In this document: positions 48,323 to 59,369 of the stretch, one piece after another
Layout of the letters: every line of letters starts with the position of its first letter
Numbering within the stretch: position 1 is the stretch's first letter
Assembly (NCBI GenBank): GCA_012932865.1
Contig: SAXG01000035.1
Location: forward strand, 62,001 to 126,000
DNA from: Amylostereum areolatum
Taxonomy: Eukaryota; Basidiomycota; Agaricomycetes; Russulales; Stereaceae
Direction of reading: 5' to 3'
Length of the DNA stretch: 64,000 nucleotides
The notes under the pieces: generated by a model
Told to the model about the DNA's origin: nothing
The model's input: only the letters and a program-made list of their open reading frames with translations
The model's database searches: none
Position numbers and translations under genes: made by a program

Positions 48323-50059
48323 TTAATACACTGGGGTACGTCAAATCAGAGTGATTTCGTTCGCAATCATCCCACAACAGGACGAGAGTGAGACCCGGTG
48401 AGTGTTGATTTGTCGAACATACGGCGGGATAGAAAAGTCGGCGTTGCTCCGTGTGAACGGAGCGCACGGTCAGGTGCCCGAGCACATATAAGTATAATGG
48501 TTACGTCCGCCATGCCATCAGCGTTCCCGCGGACCTGCTCACCACCCTTTTGCGCACAGTTTGACGTGGTTTTTCGCATCGACATGAGGGCCTCGAGAAC
48601 ACGTACATATGCACCTACGTGCATGACGGCCTGTCTTGTGTGGCAACGGCACCATTCAGGTGAGCTCTGCCGACTTTCCTTTTGTCCCTGCTCGTACGAC
48701 GCGTCCAGTGTGTTGGTATGTCGCAAACTCCACTCGTGGACGCTCGCTGCACCTCAGCGGATGACTCTCACCAAGGGACTGGCGCGAAGTGCAGCTGGAG
48801 ATCACGGGGTGGCGTGTTTCGACTGCCGACTGTGACACATTCGAAGTGGCGAGTTCATTGATTTGTTTTGACTTCTTTTCCTTCTCGTTCAGCCGCGACC
48901 ACATCACTGACGAGTTTGTTTCTCAACCACATGTTGCCCATACCATACAAACCACACAAGTGAGAAGCAGTGCATACCGAGGCGCCCCGTCGTGTGGTTG
49001 GACACTGTAGGTCCTCTTCTATCTCGGTCTCCATTTCGGGTAGTACTGATAACCACACCAGCCCGGAAGCCCACAAGTCGGCGGAACGACTGCACGTCGT
49101 TTGCCGGGCTATACGCCATGCTTACGCCCCAATGGCGGGAACACATCGAGGATGCCTGCACGCTCGTACTCGCGGAAGAAGTCGCTCATTCCAAGTCATT
49201 CCAACGCGAGCACAATGCCAGTGGTGTACGAAGAACGATGGCGGCGGTGGCGGGTGATCTGTGTCGGCAGCGGGCTTGAGACAGCAACCGCATCGACGAC
49301 AACGACGACGTCCACGTCAAGGCGGCGGGATACGCTCTCCCACTGCGAGAGTGCTTCGAGGACACCGCCACGCAGGTCCTCGCCCGAGAAGACGCATAGT
49401 GGAGGAGGCCAATGCGAGCGTGGAGGCGAGGGGTCGAGGGCGGTAATGACAGCACCATCGACGACCACGACAGCATCAAGATGTGCGTGCACACTCTGTC
49501 AAATCGAGAACGTCAAGGTACGACGATTGGTGACCGCTTTTGGGTGCTCGTGCACGCTGTCCCGCGCCAGGATTGCATTGGGGACGACCCCACACAGGAT
49601 CGCTCTGGCGAACGAGATGTGCGAGGGGGTTTCCGTGCGAGTGCATGGGACATGCCATCGTGAACCCGCTTTAAAAATCCAAGCTCGAGCCCAATCGGCG
49701 CCCTCACGCGTGCGAGGTGTTTGAGGAGGAGCCCGTGGGGGATGTTTGCCACGTCGGGGACGAGTATGACAGTCGGTACGCGTTTGAGACATTCCGTTCG
49801 CAGATTGGTACGTTGTTGGCCATGCGCTGCTCTCCACCCTCGTCCCACTGATGTGTTTGCTTCACTCTTGTAGACTACGGCATCCAGCTCCATGCAGCAG
49901 CGGCAACTTCGACCTCGACACTGACAGTTCTCTCATTGCGAGCCCCAGGGGATCGTGCTTGCCACCGAGCTTCGCACACACCGGTTTTCGTACGATACGC
50001 ACACAGCACGCACTGTATTCCAACTATACGCTTCACACTGAATACATAGTACCCCCCCT
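48323..50059. other. Unresolved coding-like block of the Tnp2 element
   Basis: Both strands hold coding-like segments. On plus, WREVQLEITGWRVSTADCDT near 48780 and FEEEPVGDVCHVGDEYDSRY near 49720 end at plausible donors. On minus, CLKRVPTVILVPDVANIPHG near 49800 also looks coding-like. I cannot build one consistent exon chain. This is probably a further accessory gene, perhaps decayed. Confidence 0.35.
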
Positions 50060-52337
50060 TCATTCGTCCATCCGCTCTCCTTGCCCCATCATTATAATAT
50101 CGAGCCCTGGTTTCTCCACCAAAAAGTACTCCTTCTCATCCACATACCCGCGTGCATTGATGATAGCTTGTAACCAAGTCCATGGGATCATGGCCACTAC
50201 TGACAGGATCCTCTTGACAGGTATCACCCGTAATCCTCGACGCCCGCGGTACTTCGCCGACCAAACCGTGCCGTAGGATAGGTTGAGCATCTCTGCGTCC
50301 GGAGCGTCAAAAACCAATACAAGGGCCAGCGTAAGAACACCGTGCTCGACGAGGGGACCATGCACGTCGGGTGCGAGTGCATGGAGGCGCACTCGGAAGA
50401 AGTACTGCACTTCTGCGATCTCATCCGCATCCGCATCCCCTTTGATCTATGCCACGTTTTTATGTACTGTCAAACATACAAGTCGCGCTGATCATTGAGT
50501 TGCACTCACCTTGACAATGCGGGAAATCCGTGTCCGAGAGAGCTCCTTCTGCGTCTCCTTCCATACCGACCTCGCAATCTGTCCATTTGGAAGACCCATG
50601 TGTCCCCATTTTTGGACGGCTGTCACTTCTCCATCCTCTGAATTTCCACCTGCTGCTGTCCAGTATGCAGTAATCAGTGCGGCTTCATCTGCGGGAAGTG
50701 GGCGAACTCCGGTATCCATTGGACGGAGCAAGGTGTAGTTCTCTTGAAGGTCCACAGCGCCTCGTGGTAGCGCGTCTTCGTCTGGCTCCAGATCGGGTAT
50801 CATTGCCTTGAGTGCATTGACCTGCGCCCGACGGATGCCACGCTCCGACAGATTGGCATAGGGATTGGAATCCAGCTTGAGTTCCAAGCCCAGATCGCCA
50901 ATGGTGCGTTCAATAGGCCACTGTCCGAGAAGACCAAGTGGCCCGCAACGCGCACACTCCGGGGCGAGATGAGCCACCTGGTGGACACTATGCCGACAGA
51001 AATGGAGGCGGGTGACTTTGCGTCGATAATAAAGCTCCTCGAACTCCTTCGAGAACTCGAGGAGGTGCTTTTGGGCCTTGCGAAGAGCGTCCCGCTTGAT
51101 TTTGTATGCGTAGATGATCCTTATTCCAGCGACCAGCTTGCAGAAGTTGCGCCAAAACGGACGGGGCAGGATGTGGTAGAAAAGCGCAGGGCCCAGCCCA
51201 AACACGTAGAGAAGGAATTCCCAGGCCTTGTACCCACTAGATAGCTTCTCTGCCGGGTTCCGAGGGGGGCGCCCAAACGAGCTCGGCCAAAATGCCGTCA
51301 CCACTGCAATAAATAAGCCGTGCGCCGCCCAGAGGTCCTTATCCATAAGGCCCGTCCAATCCCACGTCTTCTTGTCATCGTTGCGATCGCAAGACATTGT
51401 TCCACGCCACAAGGAAAGGAGGAGGTCTGTGAGGTTCAGACAAACAAGGTGCATGAGGTTGGCAGGAAACATGGCAGGAATCCCAAGGGTACGCGACTTG
51501 TAGATCCCGCTGAAGATGCTCGGTTTGCAGATGCCAGTCTCCAAGCGACGCACCTTGTACTCCGCCTGTGTCTGTGCACCTACAAGATGGGCAAGGTTCT
51601 CCTCATACCTATACAGAGGACAGATGTAAGATAACTGAAACACGAGCAGAGAGCATATGGTCGTGCACCGCACTGATGTTGTCGGAGACTTGATCTCAGC
51701 AAGCCTCTCAAGCTTCACGTCGCCGTGATCGCATCCATGCATGATGTAGCTCTCTGGATGGAGACACGCGGGGTAGTAATGCGGTGCACCCAGCTTGTGA
51801 CGCCCAACGATGGGGCAATAAAATCGGCACCCACTACGGCCATGGTGTCCAACCATTCCGTTGAGCAACGCCATTGCCGGTGTGTCCGCGGTTCCGAACG
51901 CGAGGAAAGGCCGATCGACTTGCATCACTCGACGTGAAGCATTCCATACATTGAGTCCTTCACACTGCAATGCGGCGAGGTGGTGCAGCCCGGGGAAAAT
52001 AAAAGAATCCAGGTTTTTCGGCTTGTTGGGTCCAGGAATAGCACCACCGAACGCAATGTGTTTCTTCTTGTAGCGCAGACTAGGATCCAGGTCCAGAAAA
52101 ACCCACACGTAAATCCAGCAGTCCGACGCCTTGTTCCGATATAGTTGAGCGCCATCCGTGGTGAATAGGACAACGCTGTTGGTGGGGGTGATGTCCTTCT
52201 GCCGAACGGCTCTTCGGAGGTCTTCCCTGTGGTATACGTCCTCATAGACATCCACTGGTGTTGCACCCTCCTTTGCAAGGATTTCGTCCCGCAGACGGCC
52301 ACCATAGGACATCTTCTCTGCCATCTCGGAAGAGCGG

Positions 52338-52793
52338 TGTCAGCAACGACTAGTGCGACAGCACCAAGTTACGACAAGCTGACAGAGGAAGAGGACGACA
52401 GAGGGGAGCCGATCAGACACGGCGACAGACGAGGGAAGGCAAGCAAAGTCGGTAGAATTGACTAGCTCGAGATAAGGAATATGTACAGCGAGAGTGAGCC
52501 TTATATACACAAGAGGAGAGAGACTTAGGTAAGCAACCAATACACGGCGATCAGTAAGCAGACCAAGTATAAGTAAGCAGTCGTATGTAAAAGAGCACAG
52601 CATGAGTCAGTATCGTACAGCATGAGTCAAGAGAAAGGAGTCAGACCCGGACCGAGATGAGTCACGTGGGTCCGGGCGGGATATAGATGAGCCGGGTCCG
52701 GGCCAAGGTGGAGCCGGACCGGTGATAAGTCGATAAGTCCTAAAGCGTGTAACCGATGTAAAGTAAAAAGAAAATTATAGACCGTTCATGACA
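52338..52793 (-). repeat. 3' LTR of the chromovirus
   Basis: 456 bp, TGTCAGCAAC...TTCATGACA on the plus strand, 455/456 identical to 59370-59825. The pol stop codon lies inside its edge. Confidence 0.95.
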
Positions 52794-55700
52794 TCACCCC
52801 TTCCTTAGATTCGACGTCCTCGTCGTAATCAGATCCAGTTTCTTCCTCCGACAGGAGTTTCCAGCGATTAAGGCGTGCAGGTTTCGGGGCACCCGGATGT
52901 TCACGGTGGAAGTCGTCAATGCGTTTCTTGGCATTCTGGAGATTGGTGAGAGGCTCCCAAGTATTGTCATTGTCTGGGTAGCCTTTCCATTTGACGAGGT
53001 ACTTGAAGCCGCGACCAACCTTCTTGGAGTCTATAATCTTTTCGACCTCATAGACTTCCTCTCCTTGGACTAACTCTGGCGGTGGAGGTGTAGGTGCTTT
53101 CTGATTGTCAAAGGCGGGACCGTTGTGTGGAGATAGGAGGGACTCGTTGAAGACCGGATGTTTTCGTGACCAGGATGTAGGGAGGCGAAGCTTGTAAGCC
53201 GATGCTCCGACTTTCTCCAGGATTTCGAAAGGACCAAAGCGCTTGTCATCTAGCTTTTGCATAGGACGTGCCGTTTTGATTACGGTTTGGCCATCTCTGG
53301 TCTTGGCTTCCAGCCAGACGAAGTCGCCAATTTTGTAATCTATTGGTTCGTCCTTCTTGCGATCGTAAAAGCGTTTTTGATCGTCCTGTGCTGCCTTTAG
53401 CGCAGAGCGGGCTTCCTCATAGATGTCTCGCATGCGTTGTGCAAACTCGTTCGCCGATGGGTTGTCTGTTTCACGTCGAGGGTTTGTCCCCAGGTAGAGT
53501 TCCCGACCATAGTTGGCAAAGTTGGGAGACATCCCAATCGAATTATGGACCATGTTGTTGAGCGCAGTCATGGCAAGTGGGAGGTAACGTGTCCAATTGT
53601 CCTGTCGTTGATTGACGAAGATGCGGAGGTAGTTTTCCATGGTCATGTTGGAGCGTTCGGTCTGTCCGTCCGTCTGAGGGTGATACGCCGTGGACGGGTT
53701 CCCTTCAATGCCTAACAGTTGGAACAATGCCGTGGTGAATTTGGAGACAAACACGCTGCCACGGTCGCTGACGATCTTTCTAGGAATTCCATGATGGGGG
53801 ACCACCTCGTGTAGGTACTCGAAGGCGAGTTCGTCCTCCGTTAGGTCTTTGGTCGTGGCCCAGAATACAACCTGCTTGGTACCCATGCAGTTCACATTGC
53901 AGATGGCGTCTTTTCCATCCGAGACTGGGAGCGGCATGACAAAGTCGATGGATACATGCTCCCAAGGCGCTTGTGGCGGGTCGTGTGGGTGGAGTGGAGC
54001 GGCAATACGATCATGTCTAATCTTGGTACGTTGGCAGGTCTCACATCCTTCAACATATTTCCGGACATCGTCTCTAATGGCAGGCCACCAGTAGTTGCGC
54101 GTGATGAGCTCATGGGTCTTGTATCGTCCTGGATGACCGACAAGCGGGCCGTCATGATGAGCTTGGATGATGTCTGCACGGAGTCCTTTGTCTCTTGGGA
54201 CATAGAGTCTGTGTTGCCAGGTGATTGTTCCATCTGCGTGTTCCAGCCATCCCTTCACTTTGAGTGCTAAGGCGCGTTCTACTGCATGGTCTCGGAGCAA
54301 GGTAGCCTCCTGAATCCGCTCAATGAAGACATTGTCAGGTCCATTGGTTATAATTCCTGCATGGTTGAGGGCGCGAAAGAGTTCTGGTTTCAGGAGGACA
54401 ATGTTTTCATTGTCTTTCTCCCCCTTCTCAAGGCCCGCTAGTCGGGAAATAGCATCGGGTTTACCCATTGTTTTGCCAGGCTTGTGGAGTAGCGTACAAT
54501 GATACTCTTGTAGCTCCGTTAACCATCGTGCTTGTCTCCGATTTAGCTTCTGCGCCTTGCGGAAGTACGTGAGATTGCGATGATCCGACCAGATTTCAAA
54601 CTCCTGTCGTGCCCCCATGAGGTATTGTCTCCATTCCTCTAGCGCCGTCATGATAGCCAGTAATTCCTTGTCATAAATCTCATAGTTCCTCTCAGCTTCG
54701 CTGAGGGACTTTGAGAGGAAGGCGACCGGGTGCCATTTGCCATTGTCCTGTTGTTGCGAAAGTACCGCGCCCGTGGCATAGTCAGAGGAGTCCGCCTCAA
54801 CACGGAACTGCCCATCGTCTGTAGGGATTGCTAGAACTGGCTGCGATGTTATACGTTGCTTGAGTTCCTCAAAAGCCTCCTGCTGTGGGGTGTCCCAGAC
54901 CCATTCCGTCTTCCCAGTGAGTTTAGTCATTGGGTGAGCAATGCCGCTGAAGTCCTTGATAAAGCGACGGTAGAAGTTGCAAAAGCCCAAAAACGATTGA
55001 AGTTGTTTCTTTGTTTTGGGGGCTGGCCAATTGGTGATTGCCGCGACCTTTGCTGGATCCATGCGAACCCTTCCTCCGCCGACAATCATGCCCAGGTATT
55101 CGATTTCTGCCTTCTCAAACTCGCACTTTTCTGGCTTCAGATAGAGTTTGTTTTCTCGCAGGATCCGAAGGACCTCCTTGACTATCCGACGATGTTCTTC
55201 TAGCGTATGTGTGAAGATGAGGATGTCGTCCAAATAGACGACCACGACTCCTTGATGGATCAAGTCTTTGAACAGGTCATTCATCATGGCTTGGAACGTA
55301 GACGGGGAGTTGGTGAGTCCAAAGAACATGACCGTAGGCTCGTAGAGACCTTTGTTCGTGCGGAATGCAGCTTTCCACTCGTCCCCTTCTTTAATCCGAA
55401 CATTGTTGTACCCCCATCGGACATCGAGCTTGGTAAAGTGCCGTGCTCCTTTAAGTTTGTCAACCAACTCTTGGATGAGCGGGAGCGGGTAACGGTTCTT
55501 TATTGTCATTTCATTGAGCTTTCGATAGTCCTGCACAGGACGTAGCGAGCCATCTTTTTTCTTGATGAAGAAGAATGGGGAGGCCATGGGTGATTTGGAC
55601 GGTTGGATCCGGCCAGATCTCAGGTTCTCTTCCAAAAAGGCATCCAGTTGCTTCTGCTCGTCCAATGTGAGGGGGTAAACTTTGCAATCGACCGGTTTGA

Positions 55701-56961
55701 AGTTAGGAGTGAGCTCAATGGCGTGGTCCCGTGGGCGTCGCTCAGGGAGCTTGTCGAAGTCGTCTTTGTCAAAGATGTCCTTGAATTCGTGGTACGCCGT
55801 TGGGACTCGCTCAGAGAAGGTCTGTTCCTTTTTCTTAGCGTGCTCTTCAATTGCAATGTCCGATGCATGGGTCCGGATGTGGTATGTCGCTTTGTAGCCA
55901 TCCCAGTCGAAGGCAAACAGCTGCTCATCCTTTTCCATGTGGACTGGCTCTTCCTCCTCCTCTTCATCATCATCGATATTGAGGAGGGGAGGGGGATGAG
56001 AGCAGCTGATAGGGCATCGGTCGAATTCAATTGACCCAGATTTCCAGTCGATGTGAGGGTTGTGCTTCTTTAGCCACTCATGTCCAATGAAAAGGTCCGT
56101 ATCTCCTAGATTGGAGACCGCCAGGTCAATGTTTTCTTCATGGTCTTGAATATTTAGGCGAAGTGTGACATATTCCGTGATGGGACCTCCTGTGTTGAGA
56201 GTGCCGTCTGCATTTCGTACTGGGATTGGGCGAGCAGTCCGTCGCGTGGGGATGTGATTTTCCTGCACAAACTTCGTGTTGATACATGAGCCAGTGCAAC
56301 CACTGTCCAGGAGTGCGAGAGCTTTGACAATGCGCTTGGAATCTACCACCAGTTGTGTGGGAATGACCGTTTGTTCCTTGGCGCTGGAGGAGCGTATGAA
56401 CTGCATAGGAGTGGCGAGCTCTAGTAGAGCTTGACATGCTAACTCGTCTCCCATGCCAGTTATTTCCTTGATGGCTTCATAAGTAGCCTCATCACGGCGT
56501 CGGTGGTGTGTCCAGATGCGAAGGATTGCAATCGCACTTTCGGGTTTGTCTTCCCTTAAGCGACGAAGTGTCCATTGAGCCGTTCCAGGTGCCATATAAC
56601 ATGATTTGGGCGCCGTGCCCCTTCCATCGCACGGCGTTGTCCCTGACTTCACAGGGTCCATATCCAAAACCGAGTCCGTATCCAAAGCCATATCCAAAAC
56701 TGAAGCCGAAACCGGAGCCATATCCAAAGCCGAAGGCTCACAAATCGAAGCCTGAGTATCTAAAATAACAACGGGACGCGTGCCCGTACCGATAGAGTCC
56801 GTAAGAGAAGTCATAATGGGGATATCCCCTGTAGTAGTACAGTCCGAATCAACAATGTGCATATGTAAACGAGAACCAGGCCACCGAGGCGCCACAAAAC
56901 CAGATGAGCGAGAGACAGAAACTTGGGCTTCAGATGCCGTGTACATCGTCAGCCCCCTCAA
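52786..56961 (-). CDS. pol: Chromovirus Pol polyprotein (PR-RT-RH-IN-chromodomain)
   Basis: 1391 open codons in the -1 frame relative to gag, entered at the GGGTTTT site. Domains by codon from 56961: aspartic protease near 219 (ALLDSGCTG); reverse transcriptase about 450-640 with KLDVRWGYNNVRIKEGDEWK and YLDD at 576-579; RNase H about 725-850 (RVEADSSDYATGAVLSQ, IYDKELLAIMTALEEW, SDHRNLTYF); integrase zinc finger (HHDGPLVGHPG...CETCQRTK); catalytic core with Asp in VSIDFVMPLP, Asp in IVSDRGSVFV and Glu in HPQTDGQTERSN; and a C-terminal chromodomain (YEVEKIIDSKKVGRGFKYLV KWKGY...TWEPL). The stop TGA falls 8 nt within the 3' LTR. All catalytic residues are present. Confidence 0.93.
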   Translation of the reverse strand: MRGLTMYTASEAQVSVSRSSGFVAPRWPGSRLHMHIVDSDCTTTGDIPIMTSLTDSIGTGTRPVVILDTQASICEPSALDMAPVSASVLDMALDTDSVLDMDPVKSGTTPCDGRGTAPKSCYMAPGTAQWTLRRLREDKPESAIAILRIWTHHRRRDEATYEAIKEITGMGDELACQALLELATPMQFIRSSSAKEQTVIPTQLVVDSKRIVKALALLDSGCTGSCINTKFVQENHIPTRRTARPIPVRNADGTLNTGGPITEYVTLRLNIQDHEENIDLAVSNLGDTDLFIGHEWLKKHNPHIDWKSGSIEFDRCPISCSHPPPLLNIDDDEEEEEEPVHMEKDEQLFAFDWDGYKATYHIRTHASDIAIEEHAKKKEQTFSERVPTAYHEFKDIFDKDDFDKLPERRPRDHAIELTPNFKPVDCKVYPLTLDEQKQLDAFLEENLRSGRIQPSKSPMASPFFFIKKKDGSLRPVQDYRKLNEMTIKNRYPLPLIQELVDKLKGARHFTKLDVRWGYNNVRIKEGDEWKAAFRTNKGLYEPTVMFFGLTNSPSTFQAMMNDLFKDLIHQGVVVVYLDDILIFTHTLEEHRRIVKEVLRILRENKLYLKPEKCEFEKAEIEYLGMIVGGGRVRMDPAKVAAITNWPAPKTKKQLQSFLGFCNFYRRFIKDFSGIAHPMTKLTGKTEWVWDTPQQEAFEELKQRITSQPVLAIPTDDGQFRVEADSSDYATGAVLSQQQDNGKWHPVAFLSKSLSEAERNYEIYDKELLAIMTALEEWRQYLMGARQEFEIWSDHRNLTYFRKAQKLNRRQARWLTELQEYHCTLLHKPGKTMGKPDAISRLAGLEKGEKDNENIVLLKPELFRALNHAGIITNGPDNVFIERIQEATLLRDHAVERALALKVKGWLEHADGTITWQHRLYVPRDKGLRADIIQAHHDGPLVGHPGRYKTHELITRNYWWPAIRDDVRKYVEGCETCQRTKIRHDRIAAPLHPHDPPQAPWEHVSIDFVMPLPVSDGKDAICNVNCMGTKQVVFWATTKDLTEDELAFEYLHEVVPHHGIPRKIVSDRGSVFVSKFTTALFQLLGIEGNPSTAYHPQTDGQTERSNMTMENYLRIFVNQRQDNWTRYLPLAMTALNNMVHNSIGMSPNFANYGRELYLGTNPRRETDNPSANEFAQRMRDIYEEARSALKAAQDDQKRFYDRKKDEPIDYKIGDFVWLEAKTRDGQTVIKTARPMQKLDDKRFGPFEILEKVGASAYKLRLPTSWSRKHPVFNESLLSPHNGPAFDNQKAPTPPPPELVQGEEVYEVEKIIDSKKVGRGFKYLVKWKGYPDNDNTWEPLTNLQNAKKRIDDFHREHPGAPKPARLNRWKLLSEEETGSDYDEDVESKEGVMS
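52794..52806 (-). other. Polypurine tract
   Basis: On the minus strand AAGGAAGGGGTGA directly precedes the 3' LTR. It is the plus-strand primer site of reverse transcription and also encodes the last Pol residues (KEGV). Confidence 0.75.
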
Positions 56962-58898
56962 AAACCCTCCTTCTTCTCCTCCACCTTCGGCTGAGCTTGA
57001 AGCGCGTCCATCACGCTTTTCCGATCTTCGGCCGACAGGCTCCTAGCCCAGGCGGTGGGCGTCTCGAATGTCTGTGCTCGAGCCTCCCGCTTTGGTGGTT
57101 CCGTGTACCGGTCCCTCCCCCACATGTCTCGGATGTTCTTCACGTCCACCCTGCAGTCCCGCACCTGGTGGCCATTCTGTCCACAGCGGAAGCATCGCCC
57201 CTTGATGTCGACACGGTTGACGTCCATTGGCTGGCCTTTGCCACCGTGCACCGTGCCGGTTCCATCACGGCGCCATGGGACCTTCCCCCCTTGTTGCCCA
57301 TTGGACGATCCTTGTCCTTTGGGTTTTTGGTTCTGCACGGGTCCACTGCGCTGGGTCTTAAGGTCCTCCCGCTCCTGTCGCAGACCGTCGATCAGGATGA
57401 TGCGCTCTTTGAGGTCCTCATATTTCTGAGGAACGTGACCGCTGTCGTAGATGGAGTCGATGGTCCGATAGTAGACGTTGTGTTTGAGCAGCTGCATGAG
57501 GTGGATAGGGTCCTGCGCCGTGGAGTATCCTGCCTTCCTTGCGAGTTGCTCGAACTTGGCGAAGTATTCATGGGCAGTGGTACCCTTCGTCTGTTTGAAC
57601 CCGTCCAGTTCGACTGCGGCACGGTGCTGCTCATTGACGTCGGTGAAGGCCCCTTTGAGTGCTTTGTGGAAGTCCACCCAGGCGACCATGGCTCCATTGG
57701 CCAAGTGTGCATCCTCATACTCGGCCTTCCAGGTGCGTGCTGCCTCCCCCGTCATGTAGGTGAGAATGAAGAGGACTTTGTCCTTGTCCGTCACGAGGTC
57801 ATCCTCAGCGGCTCGCATGTATTCCTCGCACGACCGCATCCAGTCATTGAAGTCCTCTCGTTTCCCAGAGAAGCCTTCAGGAGTTTTCGCATGGACTTTC
57901 TTTCGGGGGGGTCTGGCGGCGGCGGCGGCTGGGGCACTAACAGTGACCGCAGGGGGGTTGACGGTGATGGGGGGGGCCGTGACATTGACGGTGGGGGGTG
58001 GCAGGTTGAGGGCAGCAACAAGCACGGCAGGGATGGCAACCCATTGGCCATTTACTTCCATGAGCCAGGCATCGTCGGTGCCGTTATTCATGTGTTGGAT
58101 GGGAGAGCCAGTTTGGCCGATGACAATGTTCCATGTTCCACCGATTTCGGTGCAGTTGGCAAGTTCGGCGGGGAGAGGGGGTTGGGGGTCGGTGCGGATC
58201 CACTGGGCAGCCATGATTGGTTCGTCGAGGTCGGAGAAGTCTTCGTCGGTGACAGGCGGTAGGGCAGAGGCGGCGATGAGGTTGAAGTCGGCTTCAGTGA
58301 GGTCGTCTTGGCTTTCGTTGGCGAAGTACCAACTGATGCCACTTGTTTGGGTTGCTACAAAGGCGACTTCGACAGTGGTGTCTCCGAGTTGGACAAAGAA
58401 GTCGTTTCCTTGTTCAGTGAAGCCTAGAGGGAGGGGATATATGTAGCAGTTTTCGTCTTCAACGTCGGTGTCGGAGTCAGAACTGGAGTCGGAGCCGTTG
58501 AGTCCGAACGAGGGAATTGTTTATAAGTGGGTGAGGTCGATGACCTCTGGCTCTGGTGTGGGGCTGGGGGTGTTGCCTGGTGTAAGGAGGCGGTGGGTGT
58601 GTCGAGTGTCCACTGGTATTTTCTCGTTGGGCGCGTAGAAGGATTTTGGGGGTTGCTCGAGTTTGTAGCGGTAGGTGACGTATGGGCAGGAGTAGACGTA
58701 GAGGTTTCCGTTTCCTTGTTCGCTTATTTTGAGGCGATAGAAGTGGATGTCTATGATGGAGTCTTCAAGTTCTTCTACGCCGAGGGCGACCTTCCAATTG
58801 TGCCAGGCCCAAGGGTCTTTAGATTCGTTGATGAGGGAGATGATAGCGTCGTGGCTGATGGGGATGAATTCTTGTACTTGCGAGCGCCAATCTTCCAT
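56958..58898 (-). pseudogene. gag: Chromovirus Gag, with an internal TAA
   Basis: One minus-strand frame from ATG at 58898 (MEDWRSQVQEFIPISHDAII) to TGA at 56958, interrupted only by TAA at 58521-58523 after 125 codons. The codons past the TAA stay open (IPSFGLNGSDSSSDSDTDVE). An internal ATG at 58214 (MAAQWIRTDPQPPLPAELAN) could start a 418-residue Gag. The retrotransposon capsid region includes FSGKREDFNDWMRSCEEYMR, ARTWKAEYEDAHLANGAMVA WVDFHKAL and FEQLARKAGYST. The CCHC knuckle is CFRCGQNGHQVRDC. Gag forms the particle and packages RNA. The TAA may be a disabling mutation, or the internal ATG may be the true start. Confidence 0.8.
56961..56967 (-). promoter_or_regulatory. Gag-Pol -1 frameshift heptamer
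   Basis: On the minus strand the heptamer G GGT TTT (X XXY YYZ) ends immediately before the gag stop TGA (56960-56958). A slip of -1 leads into TTG AGG of the pol frame, which is open from there. Confidence 0.75.
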
Positions 58899-58975
58899 GC
58901 ACGAGCCCCCAGTCGAAATGGTTACTCTGTGCGGCAAGGGAAGATTTTGTCGAGGGAAGGTGGTTCTGTTATGAG

Positions 58976-59024
58976 ATCGCAAGACGGTCTGCCTCAGTCT
59001 TCTCGACCTGTTGGCTGTCTCTTC
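58976..59024 (-). promoter_or_regulatory. Conserved leader block upstream of gag
   Basis: 49 nt that match 63385-63433 of the second chromovirus at 47 positions, though the flanks are much more diverged. The relation of the block to the gag ATG frame is not kept, so the constraint looks RNA-level, for example packaging or dimerisation. Confidence 0.55.
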
Positions 59025-59357
59025 GTCTAGGGGACACGAGCCCAAAGACTTCCTAAACCGCTTTCCTTTCGCCGCTTTTACTCGTTTCCTACACCAAAGG
59101 TGCACCTTCTACTGTCACCTCTGAGCTTTCAACTCCTGGTATTGGAGAGTCTCGAGTAGGTGTAACGTTTCGAGGAAACATCAAGCCGGCACCGGTATAC
59201 GTGCGCACGACCACAATGTCAGGGTAACGAGTCGCGTACTCTGGGGGCAACGGTCTAGGGCGGCACGGGGGAAGAACAAGGTCAGTACCAGACGGGTACT
59301 ACTACTACTACGCTACAGTACGTAGGGACGGTCGTAGGGTGGTGCAAGAGTAAACAG

Positions 59358-59367
59358 ATCTCGAGCT
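59358..59367 (-). other. Self-primer binding site
   Basis: Minus-strand AGCTCGAGAT, 2 nt after the 5' LTR. It is complementary over 10 nt to ATCTCGAGCT at 59505-59496 within the LTR, which sits 34 nt after the TATA box, where RNA should start. There is no TGG start typical of a tRNA-primed site. Confidence 0.7.
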
Positions 59368-59369
59368 TA

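Noticed and set aside
58527..59030. 167-codon plus-strand open frame in the retrotransposon
   Set aside because: Antisense to the gag 5' region, which is explained by the minus-strand frame and its homologue in the second element.
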